Shown in pieces: positions 1-9,757 of a stretch of DNA of 64,000 nucleotides. Source of the DNA: Micromonospora sp. Llam0. Its GTDB lineage: Bacteria > Actinomycetota > Actinomycetes > Mycobacteriales > Micromonosporaceae. A program made the position numbers and the translations under genes. Within the stretch, counting starts at the first letter, position 1. Each line of letters starts with the position of its first letter. The notes beneath the pieces were generated by a model, which did not search any database, was not told the origin of the DNA, and saw nothing but the letters and a program-made list of their open reading frames with translations. The stretch is from assembly GCF_003751085.1 (NCBI RefSeq), contig NZ_RJJY01000001.1, positions 3,348,001 to 3,412,000 of the forward strand. The letters are read 5' to 3'.

Positions 1-422
1 GTCAACGACCCGTGCGACATGAACGCGCCCCGCCAGGCCGACACGGCGCAGCAGACGTTCGCCGACACCAGGTGCGGGGGCAGGCCACGCACCGGTCGGC
101 CCCGAACGTCCAGCAGGCCGGTCTGCCGGGCCAACGCCTCACCGTCCTTGACCACCCGGATGATGAAGTGGTTGCCCTTGCGCAGCCCGCTCGGGCTCAG
201 CACGTGGATCTCGCTCGAGTAGCCGTAGACGTCGGCCACCTCCCGGCGCAGCCGCCGGGCGACCGCGTTGGTGTCCAGCTCGGCTTCGACGACGACCCGG
301 CCGGCGACGATGTGCAGCCCGCCGGAGAAGCGCAGCAACGCGGCCATCTCGGCGCGACGGCAGCACGGCTTGGGCACGTCGACCCGGCTCAGCTCGTCCT
401 TGACGGCAGCGGTCATCGCCAT
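1..422 (-). CDS. whiA: Sporulation/cell-division regulator WhiA, N-terminal part
   Basis: The reverse strand reads [14 protein letters not shown], then a conserved [16 protein letters not shown] stretch, and runs off the left window edge after about 140 residues. This matches the N-terminal LAGLIDADG-like half of WhiA; the C-terminal helix-turn-helix lies outside. WhiA is a DNA-binding regulator that, in Streptomyces, acts with WhiB on sporulation and division genes. In-frame ATGs occur at 428, 422 and 416. The 422 start is chosen because GAGG lies about 9 nt upstream and the family usually begins [11 protein letters not shown]. It follows yvcK and rapZ, the standard actinobacterial order, 53 nt after yvcK stops. 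Confidence 0.93.
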   Translation of the reverse strand, partial: MAMTAAVKDELSRVDVPKPCCRRAEMAALLRFSGGLHIVAGRVVVEAELDTNAVARRLRREVADVYGYSSEIHVLSPSGLRKGNHFIIRVVKDGEALARQTGLLDVRGRPVRGLPPHLVSANVCCAVSAWRGAFMSHGSL

Positions 423-475
423 AGTCATTCACCTCACGGGGGCCGGTTAGACGGCGGGTACCGATACGTACGTGC

Positions 476-1462
476 TTAACGAGCGGACCCCAGGACAGGC
501 ACCAGGGCGGCACCCAACGCGACGGGATCGTGCCGGGGGCTGCCGTCGGCGACCGCCAACGGGGCGAGCGTCAAACGCGCACCCAGCGATTCTGCCGCAC
601 GCGCCGCCGGGTCGGGATCGCCGACCGCCGTACCGTCGGCGAGCACCGTGTCGACCTGCAGCTGCGGCAGGTACCAGCTGAGCGCGGCGAGGTGGTCGGC
701 GACCGACAGGCCGAGGGTCTCCTTCTCCGCCGCCAGGTTCAGGGTGACCAGCCGGCGGGCCGGGCTGGCGACGATCGCGGCGGCCAGGTCCGGCACCAGC
801 AGATGCGGGATGACGCTGGTGTACCAGCTGCCCGGCCCGAAGATCAGCCAGTCGGCGTCGCGTACCGCCGCCAGCACCGGCCGGCAGGCGGCCGGCGCTT
901 TCGGCTGCAGCCGCACCGACTCGACCCGGCCCCGGGTGACCGCCACCGCGTGCTGGCCCCGGACGGTGACCACGTCGGTCGGTCGACGCGGGTCGCCGCC
1001 GCGCACGTCGGCTTCGATCGACACCGGCTCGCAGGACATCGGCAGCACCCGGCCGGTCACGCCGAGCAGCCGGCCGACGTGGTCGAGGGCGGCGACCGGG
1101 TCGCCGAGCAGCTCCATCAGCCCGCAGAGCACCAGGTTGCCGACCGCGTGCCCGGTGAGCGGGTCGGGACGGTCGGTGGCCGGTGCCTCCCCCGGCACCG
1201 GCACGAACCGATGCTGGAACAACTCGGCGGTCAACTGGTCGGCCGGTGCCGGCCCGGCCAGCGCGGCGAGCGCCTGGCGCAGGTCGCCGGGGGGCAGCGC
1301 GCCCCGGTCGGCCCGCAGCCGACCACTCGACCCACCGTCGTCACCGACCGTGACCACCGCGGTGAGGTCCAACGCCAGCTCGGCACCGGCGTGGCGCAGG
1401 CCACGCAGTGAGGCGGCCAGCCCGTGCCCGCCACCGAAGGCCACCACCCGCAGTACGCTCAC
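476..1462 (-). CDS. yvcK: YvcK/CofD-like UDP-sugar-binding protein (gluconeogenesis factor)
   Basis: This 328-residue protein has the N-terminal glycine-rich loop FGGGHGL (about residues 9-15), the GDDGGSSGR motif near residue 41, and FGPGSWYTS in the second half. These are typical of the CofD-like YvcK family, which in Bacillus and Mycobacterium binds UDP-GlcNAc-type nucleotides and is needed for normal cell-wall synthesis. The GTG start overlaps the rapZ stop (GTGA), so the two are translationally coupled. The family is clear; the exact role in this organism is inferred. Confidence 0.92.
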   Translation of the reverse strand: MSVLRVVAFGGGHGLAASLRGLRHAGAELALDLTAVVTVGDDGGSSGRLRADRGALPPGDLRQALAALAGPAPADQLTAELFQHRFVPVPGEAPATDRPDPLTGHAVGNLVLCGLMELLGDPVAALDHVGRLLGVTGRVLPMSCEPVSIEADVRGGDPRRPTDVVTVRGQHAVAVTRGRVESVRLQPKAPAACRPVLAAVRDADWLIFGPGSWYTSVIPHLLVPDLAAAIVASPARRLVTLNLAAEKETLGLSVADHLAALSWYLPQLQVDTVLADGTAVGDPDPAARAAESLGARLTLAPLAVADGSPRHDPVALGAALVPVLGSAR

Positions 1463-2454
1463 TCGCGCCCCAGGTCACGGTGCTGGGCGTTGACCGACAG
1501 CCGGGCCTGACGCAGCCGTACGGCGAGCTCCTCGGCGATCGCCACGCTGCGGTGCTGGCCGCCGGTGCAGCCGACCGCCACGGTCAGATAGCGTTTGCCC
1601 TCCCGCTCGAACCCGGCGGTGGTGGCGTTGACCAGCTCGGCGTAGTTGCGGACGAAGTCGTCGGCGCCTTCCTGGCTGAGCACGTACCCGCTGACCGACG
1701 CCTCCCGGCCGGTGTACTCGCGCAGGTCCGGGACCCAGTACGGGTTGGGCAGGAACCGCGCGTCGATGACGAAGTCGGCGTCCGGCGGCAGCCCGTACTT
1801 GAAGCCGAACGACAGCACGGTGATCCGCAGCCGGCGGGCGTCCTCGCCGCCGAACAGCTCCTCGACCCGGCGCCGGAGCTGGTTCTCGTTCAGATGGCTG
1901 GTGTCGATGATCACATCGGCCTGGTCGCGGGCCTCGGCGAGCAGGTCCCGCTCGGCGGCGATGCCGTCGGCCAGCCGGCCGTCACCCTGCAGCGGATGCG
2001 AGCGCCGGACACTTTCGAACCGGCGGATCAGCACGTCGGCGGCGGCGTCGACGAAGACCACCTGGGGCTGGTAGCCGCGCTCCTTGAGGGCGCGGATCGC
2101 GCCGACCAGGTCGGTGGAGAAGGCGCGGCTACGCACGTCCAGCACCATCGCGGTCCGCCGGGCCGCCCCACCGGCCCGCATCGCCAGCTCGGCCATGTCG
2201 AGCAGCAGCGCCTGCGGCAGGTTGTCCACCACGTAGTAGCCGACGTTCTCCAGGGCCCGGGCCACCGTGCTGCGTCCGCCCCCGGACACCCCGGTCACGA
2301 CGACCAGCCGGGCCTCGTTCTGGTCGGCCGAGGTGCCGGTCGGTTCGCCGTCGTGCACGGCGCTGCTGGCCAGGTCGTCGACCGAGGCCACGGCCGGTGT
2401 GTCGTCGGTCGGCCCGGTGATGTCGTCGCCCGGGTTCAGGCTGTTCTGCCTCAC
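1459..2454 (-). CDS. rapZ: RapZ/YvcJ P-loop nucleotide-binding protein
   Basis: This 331-residue protein carries a Walker A loop GVSGGGRS at residues 55-62 and a C-terminal GCTGGQHRSV motif, both hallmarks of RapZ (RNase adapter) proteins. About 45 acidic, probably disordered residues precede the conserved domain, making it longer than the usual 285 or so. In enterics RapZ controls glmS through small RNAs; in actinobacteria the role is unclear, but the fixed linkage to yvcK and whiA points to cell-envelope or sugar-nucleotide control. The GTG start has AGGAGG only 3 nt upstream, a short spacing. It lies 63 nt after uvrC. Confidence 0.92.
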   Translation of the reverse strand: MRQNSLNPGDDITGPTDDTPAVASVDDLASSAVHDGEPTGTSADQNEARLVVVTGVSGGGRSTVARALENVGYYVVDNLPQALLLDMAELAMRAGGAARRTAMVLDVRSRAFSTDLVGAIRALKERGYQPQVVFVDAAADVLIRRFESVRRSHPLQGDGRLADGIAAERDLLAEARDQADVIIDTSHLNENQLRRRVEELFGGEDARRLRITVLSFGFKYGLPPDADFVIDARFLPNPYWVPDLREYTGREASVSGYVLSQEGADDFVRNYAELVNATTAGFEREGKRYLTVAVGCTGGQHRSVAIAEELAVRLRQARLSVNAQHRDLGRE

Positions 2455-2517
2455 GGTCCTCCTGCCTCGGGTACGCGGCGCGCCAGGTGCGCGCAGGTCG
2501 GCACCACAGATGGGATT

Positions 2518-4485
2518 CTAGGTGCGATCCGCGCCGACATCCGGCGACCCGGCGAGCGCAGCGACGATCGTCTCCGCGGTCCGCCGCCCGATGCCGGGCA
2601 CCTCGGTGATCTCCTCGACGGTCGCCGAGGCGATCCGCCGGACCGAGCCGAAGTGCCGCAGCAGCGCCTTGCGGCGGGTCTCGCCGAGACCGGGCACCTG
2701 GTCCAGCCCGGAGGCGGTCATCCGCTTCGACCGGCGCTGCCGGTGAAAGGTGATCGCGAACCGGTGCGCCTCGTCGCGGATCCGCTGCAGCAGGTAGAGC
2801 CCTTCGGAGGTGCGCGGCAGAATCACCGGGTAGTCGTCACCCGGCAGCCACACCTCCTCCAGCCGCTTGGCCAGCCCGCACAGCGCCACGTCGTCGACGC
2901 CGAGCTCGGCCAGCACCGTCGCGGCGGCCTGCACCTGCGGCGCACCGCCGTCGACCACGACCAACTGCGGCGGGTACGCGAACCGGCGCGGCCGCCCGGT
3001 CTGCGGGTCGACACCCGCCGGCGGCTGCCCCACGTCCACCGGCGGCGGCGCCGGCACGTCGTCAGCGGGCCCCAGCGGCGGCGGTTCGTCGGCGGGCTGG
3101 CGGTGGCGGGCGAAGCGTCTGCGCAGCACCTCGCTCATCGCGGACAGGTCGTCGGTCGCGCCCCGGACCGCGAACCGGCGGTACTCGGCCTTGCGGGGCA
3201 GCCCGTCCTCGAACACCACCAGGCTGGCGACCACGTCGGTGCCCTGGATCTGCGACACGTCGAAACACTCGATGCGCAGCGGCGCGGCGGCCAGCCCGAG
3301 CGCCTCGGCGATCTCCTCCAACGCCTGGCTGCGGGTGGTCAGGTCACTGGCCCGGCGCAGCTTGTGCCGGGTCAACGCCTCGCCGGCGTTACGGGCGACG
3401 GTCTCCATCAGGGCACGCTTGTCGCCGCGTTGCGGCACCCGCAGGGTCACCCGGCTGCCCCGGCGGACGGTCAGCCAGTCGGCGAGCGCCGGCGCGTCCG
3501 CCGGCAGCTCGGGTACCAGCAGCTCCCGGGGCACGTCGGTCTCGCCCTGCTCGGGGCCGTACACCTGGGTGCAGAAGTGGTGCACCAGGTCGGCGGTGGT
3601 CAGCTGCTCGACCTTTTCCACCACCCAGCCGCGCTGGCCGCGCACCCGGCCACCGCGGACGTGGAACACCTGCACAGCGGCTTCGAGCGGGTCCTCGGCG
3701 AAGGCGACCACGTCGGCGTCGGTGCCGTCACCGAGCACGACGGTCTGTTTCTCCATCGCCTTGCGCAGCGCGGCGACGTCGTCACGCAGCCGGGCGGCCC
3801 GTTCGAACTCCAACGCCTCGGCGGCGTCGTGCATGTCCCGCTCCAGCCGGCGCACCATGGTGTCGGTGCGCCCGGCCATGAAGTCGCAGAACTCGTCGAC
3901 GATCGCCCGGTGCCCGGCGGCGTCGACCCGGCCGACGCACGGCGCCGAACACTTGCCGATGTCGCCGAGCAGACACGGCCGCCCGACCTGGCCGGCCTGC
4001 CGGAACACCCCGGCCGAGCAGGTCCGCGCCGGGAAGACCCGCAGCAGCAGGTCGAGGGTCTCGCGGATCGCCCAGGCGTGCGAGTACGGCCCGAAGTAGC
4101 GCACCCCTTTGCGTTTCGCCCCGCGCATCACCTGCAGCCGGGGGAACTCCTCGTCCAGCGTCACCGCCAGGTACGGGTAGGACTTGTCGTCCCGGTAGCG
4201 GACGTTGAACCGGGGGTCGTACTCCTTGATCCAGAGGTACTCCAGCTGCAGCGCCTCGACCTCGCTGCCGACGGTGACCCAGTCGACCGACGCGGCGGTG
4301 GTGACCATCTGCTGGGTCCGCTGGTGCAGCTGCCACAGGTCGCCGAAGTAGGAGTTGAGCCGGCTGCGCAGGCTCTTGGCCTTGCCGACGTAGATGACCC
4401 GCCCGGTGGGATCACGGAACCGGTAGACCCCCGGCGAGTCTGGGATCGTGCCGGGGGCGGGGCGGTAGCTGGACGGATCTGGCAT
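2518..4485 (-). CDS. uvrC: Excinuclease ABC subunit C
   Basis: UvrC makes both incisions in nucleotide excision repair after UvrA/UvrB damage recognition. The 655-residue protein has the GIY-YIG nuclease fold (GVYRF near residue 19, [11 protein letters not shown] near 31), a UVR motif near 205-235, the RNase-H-like second nuclease around VVDGGAPQV, and two C-terminal helix-hairpin-helix motifs (VPGLG, VPGIG). The length is normal. The ATG sits 7 nt after a -10-like TACGCT and lacks a Shine-Dalgarno sequence, so translation is probably leaderless from a damage-type promoter. Confidence 0.97.
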   Translation of the reverse strand: MPDPSSYRPAPGTIPDSPGVYRFRDPTGRVIYVGKAKSLRSRLNSYFGDLWQLHQRTQQMVTTAASVDWVTVGSEVEALQLEYLWIKEYDPRFNVRYRDDKSYPYLAVTLDEEFPRLQVMRGAKRKGVRYFGPYSHAWAIRETLDLLLRVFPARTCSAGVFRQAGQVGRPCLLGDIGKCSAPCVGRVDAAGHRAIVDEFCDFMAGRTDTMVRRLERDMHDAAEALEFERAARLRDDVAALRKAMEKQTVVLGDGTDADVVAFAEDPLEAAVQVFHVRGGRVRGQRGWVVEKVEQLTTADLVHHFCTQVYGPEQGETDVPRELLVPELPADAPALADWLTVRRGSRVTLRVPQRGDKRALMETVARNAGEALTRHKLRRASDLTTRSQALEEIAEALGLAAAPLRIECFDVSQIQGTDVVASLVVFEDGLPRKAEYRRFAVRGATDDLSAMSEVLRRRFARHRQPADEPPPLGPADDVPAPPPVDVGQPPAGVDPQTGRPRRFAYPPQLVVVDGGAPQVQAAATVLAELGVDDVALCGLAKRLEEVWLPGDDYPVILPRTSEGLYLLQRIRDEAHRFAITFHRQRRSKRMTASGLDQVPGLGETRRKALLRHFGSVRRIASATVEEITEVPGIGRRTAETIVAALAGSPDVGADRT

Positions 4486-4492
4486 CGCCTTG

Positions 4493-4515
4493 AGCGTAGT
4501 CGAGGGCTGTGACAG
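4493..4515 (-). promoter_or_regulatory. Putative RecA-NDp/PafBC-type promoter of uvrC
   Basis: On the reverse strand CTGTCACAG is followed, after exactly 8 nt, by TACGCT, and the uvrC ATG comes 7 nt later. The published LexA-independent damage promoter of actinobacteria is TTGTCRGTG-N8-TANNNT. This copy keeps the TGTC core, the spacing and the -10, but matches the -35 part weakly (6 of 9). Confidence 0.5.
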
Positions 4516-4517
4516 CT

Positions 4518-4571
4518 CCGGTCGTCCGCGTCCGCGTGGGCTGCACGCACCCGGCGGACGCGGACGACCGG
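4518..4571 (-). terminator. Strong hairpin after the Rieske gene
   Basis: A perfect 18-bp inverted repeat (4518-4535 with 4554-4571) encloses an 18-nt loop and starts 4 nt after the Rieske stop codon. There is no U-tract, as is common in high-GC actinobacteria. It probably stops the Rieske transcript before the uvrC promoter. Confidence 0.75.
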
Positions 4572-4575
4572 GTCG

Positions 4576-5073
4576 TCAGGCCACCGAGATGGTCTCGCCG
4601 TCGACGGTGACGGTCTTCTCCTCCAGCGGCGACGGCGCCGGGCCGGAGACCACCGAGCCGTCGGAGATGGAGAAGCTGCTGAAGTGGCAGGTGCAGTTGA
4701 TGGTGCCGCCGTCGAGGTTGGCCACCGGGCAGCCCCGGTGGGTGCAGACGTTGCTGAACGCCTTGAACTCACCCTCGGCGGGCTGGGTGACCACGACCCC
4801 CTGGGCGGCGAGGATGACGCCGCTGCCGACCGGCACCTGGCTGGTGGTGAGCCCGTCGCCGCCGGATCCGGTGTCGCCGCCGTCGTCCGTACCGCCGTCC
4901 GTGCCGGCGGACTGGCCAGCGTCGATCGGCGCGTTGGCGCCGTCGCCCAGGTTGTCGTCGGTGCCGGTGCCGCAGGCGGCGAGCGCCACGGTCGCTCCGA
5001 CCCCGCCCGCGCCGATCAGCAGCGCCCGGCGGCTGGTCGGACCGACGTCGGTCGTCGTCTGGTGCTCAGTCAT
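4576..5073 (-). CDS. Exported Rieske [2Fe-2S] lipoprotein
   Basis: This 165-residue protein has a twin-arginine signal (SRRALLIGAG, Arg15-Arg16) ending in a lipobox-like LAAC with Cys34, then a Gly/Asp/Ser-rich linker to about residue 75. The C-terminal Rieske domain has Cys110-x-His112 and Cys127-x-x-His130 as cluster ligands, plus Cys115 and Cys129, which form the disulfide in high-potential Rieske proteins. It is probably Tat-exported already folded and tethered outside the membrane as an electron carrier; its partner is unknown and no cytochrome genes are nearby. GGAGG lies 8 nt before the ATG. Confidence 0.88.
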   Translation of the reverse strand: MTEHQTTTDVGPTSRRALLIGAGGVGATVALAACGTGTDDNLGDGANAPIDAGQSAGTDGGTDDGGDTGSGGDGLTTSQVPVGSGVILAAQGVVVTQPAEGEFKAFSNVCTHRGCPVANLDGGTINCTCHFSSFSISDGSVVSGPAPSPLEEKTVTVDGETISVA

Positions 5074-5186
5074 TCAGCTTGCCTCCTGTCAGTTGCCACG
5101 GCTGGTCGTCCGTGGCCACGCCAGTAGAAACGGCGACGCGTCACGAACGGTTCATCCCGTTATGACGGCAGGACCATGATTCATGC

Positions 5187-5214
5187 GCGGCCGTAGACGC
5201 CGCTGTACGGTCGC
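5187..5214 (-). terminator. Hairpin downstream of uvrA
   Basis: GCGGCCGTA (5187-5195) and TACGGTCGC (5206-5214) pair over 9 positions with one G-U wobble and lie just after the uvrA stop on the reverse strand. This is a plausible intrinsic terminator without a U-tract. Confidence 0.5.
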
Positions 5215-5218
5215 TGGG

Positions 5219-8203
5219 TCAATGCTGTGCGACCGCTTCGGCCGCCCGTCGCCCGCCGGAGCCACGCTTGGCCCGGGTCGTCGGGCTGTTCGTCCGGGCG
5301 GGCACGCCGTTGGCCTTCGCGGCCCGCGCGGACGCGGCGGCGGCTCCACCGGCGTCGCCGGTGCGGCCCAGGACCGGGCGCAGGAAGGCCCCGGTGTGGC
5401 TCTCGGCGACCTCGGCGACCTCCTCCGGTGTGCCGGCGGCGACCACGGTGCCGCCCCGGTGCCCGCCCTCCGGCCCCATGTCGATCAGCCAGTCGGCGGT
5501 CTTGATCACGTCGAGGTTGTGCTCGATGACCACCACCGTGTTGCCCTTGTCGACCAGGCCGGCCAGCACGGTCAGCAGCTTGCGGATGTCCTCGAAGTGC
5601 AGCCCGGTGGTCGGCTCGTCGAGCACGTAGACGGTCCGGCCCGTGGAGCGCTTCTGCAGCTCGGAGGCGAGCTTGACGCGCTGCGCCTCGCCGCCGGACA
5701 GGGTCGGCGCCGGCTGCCCCAGCCGTACGTAGCCCAGACCCACGTCGACCAGGGTCTTCAGGTGCCGGTGGATCGCCGGGATGGCCTCGAAGAAGCCGGC
5801 CGCCTCCTCGATCGGCATCTGCAGGATCTCGGCGATGGTCCGGCCCTTGTAGTGGACCTCGAGGGTCTCCCGGTTGTACCGGTCGCCCTTGCAGACCTCG
5901 CACGGCACGTAGACGTCCGGCAGGAAGTTCATCTCGATCTTGATCGTGCCGTCGCCCGAGCACGCCTCGCACCGGCCGCCCTTGACGTTGAACGAGAACC
6001 GCCCCGGACCGTAGCCGCGCACTTTGGCCTCGGTCGTCTCGGCGAACAACCGGCGGACGTGGTCGAACACCCCGGTGTACGTCGCCGGGTTCGACCGTGG
6101 GGTACGGCCGATCGGCGACTGGTCGACACCGACGACCTTGTCCACGTGGTCCAGCCCGGTGATCCGGGTGTGCCGGCCGGGCACCAGCCGGGCGTTGTTG
6201 ATCTGGTTGGCCAGCACGGTGTAGAGGATGTCGTTGACCAGCGTCGACTTGCCGGAGCCGCTGACCCCGGTGACCGCGATCAGCTGACCGAGCGGGAACG
6301 TGACGGTCAGGTTGCGCAGGTTGTGCTCGCGGGCACCGTGCACCACCAGCTCGCGGCCGGGCGTCGCCGGCCGCCGGGTGGCCGGCACCGGAATGACCTT
6401 GCGACCGGACAGGTACGCCCCGGTCAACGATTCGTCGCTGGTCAACAGCTCGTCGACCGGCCCGCTGTGCACGATCCGGCCGCCGTGCTCACCGGCGCCC
6501 GGGCCGATGTCGACGATCCAGTCGGCGGTCCGGATGGTGTCCTCGTCGTGCTCGACCACGATCAGCGTGTTGCCCAGCCCGCGCAGTCGCACCAGGGTCT
6601 CGATCAGCCGGTGGTTGTCCCGCTGGTGCAGCCCGATCGACGGCTCGTCCAGCACGTACAGCACCCCGACCAGGCCGGAGCCGATCTGGGTGGCGAGCCG
6701 GATCCGCTGCGCCTCGCCGCCGGAGAGGGTGCCGGCCGGGCGGTCCAGCGACAGGTAGTCCAGGCCGACGTCGACCAGGAACCGCAGCCGGGCGTTGATC
6801 TCCTTGAGCACCCGCTCGGCGATCATCTTCTGCCGGTCGGTGAGCACCAGCCCACCCAGCAGGTCGGCGCACTCACCGACGGACAGCCCGGTCACCTCGG
6901 CGATGTTGCGTCCGGCCACGGTGACCGCGAGCACCTCGGGCTTGAGCCGGGCGCCGCCGCACGACCCGCACGGCACGTCCCGCATGTAGCCCTCGTACTT
7001 CTCCCGGGACCACTCCGACTCGGTGTCGGTGTGCCGCCGCTCGATCCACTGCACCACGCCCTCGAAGCCGGTGTAGTAGGACCGCTCCCGGCCGTACTTG
7101 TTGCGGTAGCGGACGTGCACCTGGTCGTCGGAGCCGTACAGAATGGTCTTCTGCGCCCGGCTGGGCAGCTTGCGCCACGGGGTGTCCAGGTCGAAGTGCT
7201 CCGCCTCGCCGAGCGCGGCGAGCAGCCGGGCGAAGTACTCCTGGGTCTGCCCGCCGGACCACGGCTGGATGGCGCCGTCGCGCAGCGACCGCTCCTCGTC
7301 CGGGACGACCAGCTCCGCGTCGACCTCCTTCTTGGTCCCCAGACCGACACACTCCGGGCAGGCGCCGTACGGCGCGTTGAACGAGAAGACCCGCGGCTCC
7401 AGGTCCTCGATCGCCAGCGGATGGTCGTTCGGGCAGGCCAGGTGCTCGGAGAAGCGCCGCTCGCGGGCCGGGTCGTCCTCAGCGAGGTCGACGAAGTCGA
7501 GCAGCACGATGCCACCGGTGAGGCCGAGCGCCGACTCCACCGAGTCGGTCAGCCGGCGCCGGGCGCTCTGCTTGACGGTGAGCCGGTCGACGACCACCTC
7601 GATGGTGTGCTTCTCCTGCTTCTTGAGCTTCGGCGGCTCGGTCAACGGGTGCACCACCCCATCGACCCGGGCCCGGGCGTACCCCTTGGCCTGCAGATCG
7701 GCGAAGAGGTCGAGGTACTCGCCCTTGCGGCCGCGCACCACCGGGGCGAGCACCATGAACCGGGTGCCCTCGGGCATGGCCAGCACCCGGTCGACGATCT
7801 GCTGCGGGGTCTGCCGGGAGATCCGTTCGCCGCAGACCGGGCAGTGCGGCTCGCCGACCCGGGCGAAGAGCAGCCGCAGGTAGTCGTAGACCTCGGTGAT
7901 CGTGCCGACGGTCGACCGTGGGTTGCGCGAGGTGGACTTCTGGTCGATGGAGACCGCCGGCGACAACCCCTCGATGAAGTCGACGTCCGGTTTGTCCATC
8001 TGGCCGAGAAACTGCCGGGCGTACGACGACAGTGACTCGACGTACCGTCGCTGTCCCTCGGCGAAGATGGTGTCGAACGCGAGGCTCGACTTGCCCGAGC
8101 CGGACAGCCCGGTGAACACGATGAGCGCGTCACGCGGCAGGTCGAGGCTGACGTCGCGGAGGTTGTGCTCACGCGCGCCACGGATGATCAATCGGTCGGC
8201 CAC
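5219..8203 (-). CDS. uvrA: Excinuclease ABC subunit A
   Basis: UvrA is the ATP-dependent damage sensor of nucleotide excision repair. The protein (994 residues from the chosen start) has two ABC modules: Walker A GLSGSGKS at 32-39, a zinc motif beginning CPVCGERI, the [12 protein letters not shown] signature, a second Walker [10 protein letters not shown], and the second zinc-finger Cys pairs CEAC and CEVC. It ends in a basic, Ala-rich tail of about 45 residues. The GTG at 8203 gives the usual [16 protein letters not shown]-terminus with GGAG upstream; the in-frame GTG at 8230 has no ribosome-binding site. It lies far from uvrB but near uvrC, as is common in actinobacteria. Confidence 0.97.
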   Translation of the reverse strand: MADRLIIRGAREHNLRDVSLDLPRDALIVFTGLSGSGKSSLAFDTIFAEGQRRYVESLSSYARQFLGQMDKPDVDFIEGLSPAVSIDQKSTSRNPRSTVGTITEVYDYLRLLFARVGEPHCPVCGERISRQTPQQIVDRVLAMPEGTRFMVLAPVVRGRKGEYLDLFADLQAKGYARARVDGVVHPLTEPPKLKKQEKHTIEVVVDRLTVKQSARRRLTDSVESALGLTGGIVLLDFVDLAEDDPARERRFSEHLACPNDHPLAIEDLEPRVFSFNAPYGACPECVGLGTKKEVDAELVVPDEERSLRDGAIQPWSGGQTQEYFARLLAALGEAEHFDLDTPWRKLPSRAQKTILYGSDDQVHVRYRNKYGRERSYYTGFEGVVQWIERRHTDTESEWSREKYEGYMRDVPCGSCGGARLKPEVLAVTVAGRNIAEVTGLSVGECADLLGGLVLTDRQKMIAERVLKEINARLRFLVDVGLDYLSLDRPAGTLSGGEAQRIRLATQIGSGLVGVLYVLDEPSIGLHQRDNHRLIETLVRLRGLGNTLIVVEHDEDTIRTADWIVDIGPGAGEHGGRIVHSGPVDELLTSDESLTGAYLSGRKVIPVPATRRPATPGRELVVHGAREHNLRNLTVTFPLGQLIAVTGVSGSGKSTLVNDILYTVLANQINNARLVPGRHTRITGLDHVDKVVGVDQSPIGRTPRSNPATYTGVFDHVRRLFAETTEAKVRGYGPGRFSFNVKGGRCEACSGDGTIKIEMNFLPDVYVPCEVCKGDRYNRETLEVHYKGRTIAEILQMPIEEAAGFFEAIPAIHRHLKTLVDVGLGYVRLGQPAPTLSGGEAQRVKLASELQKRSTGRTVYVLDEPTTGLHFEDIRKLLTVLAGLVDKGNTVVVIEHNLDVIKTADWLIDMGPEGGHRGGTVVAAGTPEEVAEVAESHTGAFLRPVLGRTGDAGGAAAASARAAKANGVPARTNSPTTRAKRGSGGRRAAEAVAQH

Positions 8204-8608
8204 GGTCCGCCTGCTCCCGTAGAGGCTCACAAAGGTGTGCGTTATCGGCTGTCTGAATCGTCACGTTTATCGCTTCCGGCCAGTGGTCTGTAGCTGACCT
8301 GGCCGACGCCCCGGCAACTGTAGCCCTAGGCTCCGACAACTCTGCCCGACACACGTCGTCACCCGATCGGGGTATCCCGGCACCGGTCCCGCCAATACCG
8401 CCCGGAGGCGCCGGATCACCCGGCATACTGCACATACTGGTCAAGTCACCCATTGACCTGGCGTGGAGCAGGGGGTTCCTCCACGTGTCAGCGGGCCGGC
8501 CCGTCCGATCGGGGGGTGGGACGGGTCGGCCCCCGCTGCCATCCGGCCGGCAGGACCGACCAAGCCGGCAATGTCGGGCCGGCCAGCGGCGACGTAGCCT
8601 CTGATCCC
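8204..8608. other. Divergent intergenic region between uvrA and the LCP gene
   Basis: These 405 bases hold no convincing gene. They contain the uvrA damage-type promoter (8317-8339), an inverted repeat GGTCAA-N8-TTGACC at 8439-8458 that could be an operator, and a -10-like TAGCCT at 8595-8600 for the LCP gene. A long in-frame extension of the LCP ORF back to 8453 lacks coding character. Confidence 0.6.
8317..8339 (-). promoter_or_regulatory. Putative RecA-NDp/PafBC-type promoter of uvrA
   Basis: On the reverse strand TTGTCGGAG is followed after exactly 8 nt by TACAGT, which fits TTGTCRGTG-N8-TANNNT with one mismatch. It would start transcription about 105 nt before the uvrA GTG. This is the best match of the four repair promoters in the window. 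Confidence 0.7.
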
Positions 8609-9748
8609 ATGTCCGACGCGGTCTCCGACCCGATGGTCGAAGCGAACGCCACACCCGAAGCACCCACACCCGACGACACCGCCGGGTCACCACCCGCTGG
8701 TACCGCCGCGTCACCATCCGGGAAGGTCGCGGGGCCGCCACCGGCGAGTGCGGGGCAGCCGACCACCCGCCGCCGCGGTGGCCGCTGGCTGCGTCTCGCG
8801 CTGCTCGTCGTAGGGCTGTCGCTGCTCCTGGTGGTCGGCGGTACCGCCACCGCCGGATGGCTGTACGCCCGATCCGTCGAGTCGCACGTCGACAAGGTGG
8901 AGATCTTCACCGCACTGCCCGAGGCGCAACGCCCCGTCAAGGCCGTCGAGCAGGCGAGGAACTTCCTGATCGTCGGCAGCGACTCGCGGGATCCGGACAC
9001 CTCCGGTTCCCGCACCGACACGATCATCCTGGCGCACCTGCCGGCCGACCGCAGCGCCGTACAGATGATCTCCATCCCCCGGGACACCTGGGTCCGGGTG
9101 CCGGACCCGGACGGCGGCGACGGCCGTCAGGACAAGATCAACTCCGCGTACGCCACCGGCGGGACGCCGCTGCTGGTGCAGACCGTGGAGGCGTTCACCG
9201 GGGTCCGGATCGACCACGTGGTGCTCATCGACTTCGCCGGCTTCGCCGAGATCATCGACGCCGTCGGCGGAATCGAACTCGCCGTCGACGAGTCGTTCAC
9301 CTCGGTCCACCCGCCGTACCGGCAGTTCACCGCCGGGCTGCAGCAGATGGACGGCGACACCGCGCTGGACTACGCCCGGCAGCGCAAGCAGTTCGCCGAC
9401 GGCGACTTCACCCGGGTACGGCACCAGCAGGAGATCATCGCGGCGGTGCTGGACCAGGCCAGCGGCAGCGGCCTGCTCACCAGCCCGGGCCGGCTCGACG
9501 ACTTCCTGCGCGCCACCGCCGACGCGGTCACCGTGGACGAGGGCACCTCGGTGTTCGACACGGTGTGGACGCTGCGGCAGCTGCGCAGCACCGACCTGAC
9601 CATGCTCACCTCGCCGTCGGCGGGCACCGGTCAGCAGGCCGGGCAGAGTGTCGTCTTCCCCGACGACGCGGCCGCGGCCGACCTGTACGCGGCGGTCCGC
9701 GCCGACACCGTCGACGACTGGCTGCGCGAACACCCGACCGGCAGCTGA
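8609..9748 (+). CDS. LytR-CpsA-Psr (LCP) family cell-wall glycopolymer ligase
   Basis: LCP enzymes move lipid-linked polymers such as teichoic acid or arabinogalactan onto peptidoglycan outside the membrane. The 379-residue protein has a Pro/Ala-rich cytoplasmic N-terminus, one membrane segment at about 60-85, and an extracellular LCP domain with GSDSRD (Asp125, Arg127) and SRTDT (Arg135, Asp137), the pyrophosphate-binding residues. The ATG at 8609 is chosen because TAGCCT lies 8 nt upstream with no ribosome-binding site (a leaderless pattern) and the upstream extension is not coding-like. It converges on rsgA with a 9-nt gap. Confidence 0.9.
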   Translation: MSDAVSDPMVEANATPEAPTPDDTAGSPPAGTAASPSGKVAGPPPASAGQPTTRRRGGRWLRLALLVVGLSLLLVVGGTATAGWLYARSVESHVDKVEIFTALPEAQRPVKAVEQARNFLIVGSDSRDPDTSGSRTDTIILAHLPADRSAVQMISIPRDTWVRVPDPDGGDGRQDKINSAYATGGTPLLVQTVEAFTGVRIDHVVLIDFAGFAEIIDAVGGIELAVDESFTSVHPPYRQFTAGLQQMDGDTALDYARQRKQFADGDFTRVRHQQEIIAAVLDQASGSGLLTSPGRLDDFLRATADAVTVDEGTSVFDTVWTLRQLRSTDLTMLTSPSAGTGQQAGQSVVFPDDAAAADLYAAVRADTVDDWLREHPTGS

Positions 9749-9757
9749 CCCGGCGCG

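Noticed and set aside
1408..4512. Long forward ORF of 1034 codons
   Set aside because: It is antisense to rapZ and uvrC and has a Gly/Arg/His-rich composition without domains; long shadow frames are common at this GC content.
5183..8035. Long forward ORF of 950 codons opposite uvrA
   Set aside because: A shadow frame of uvrA; no recognisable protein features.
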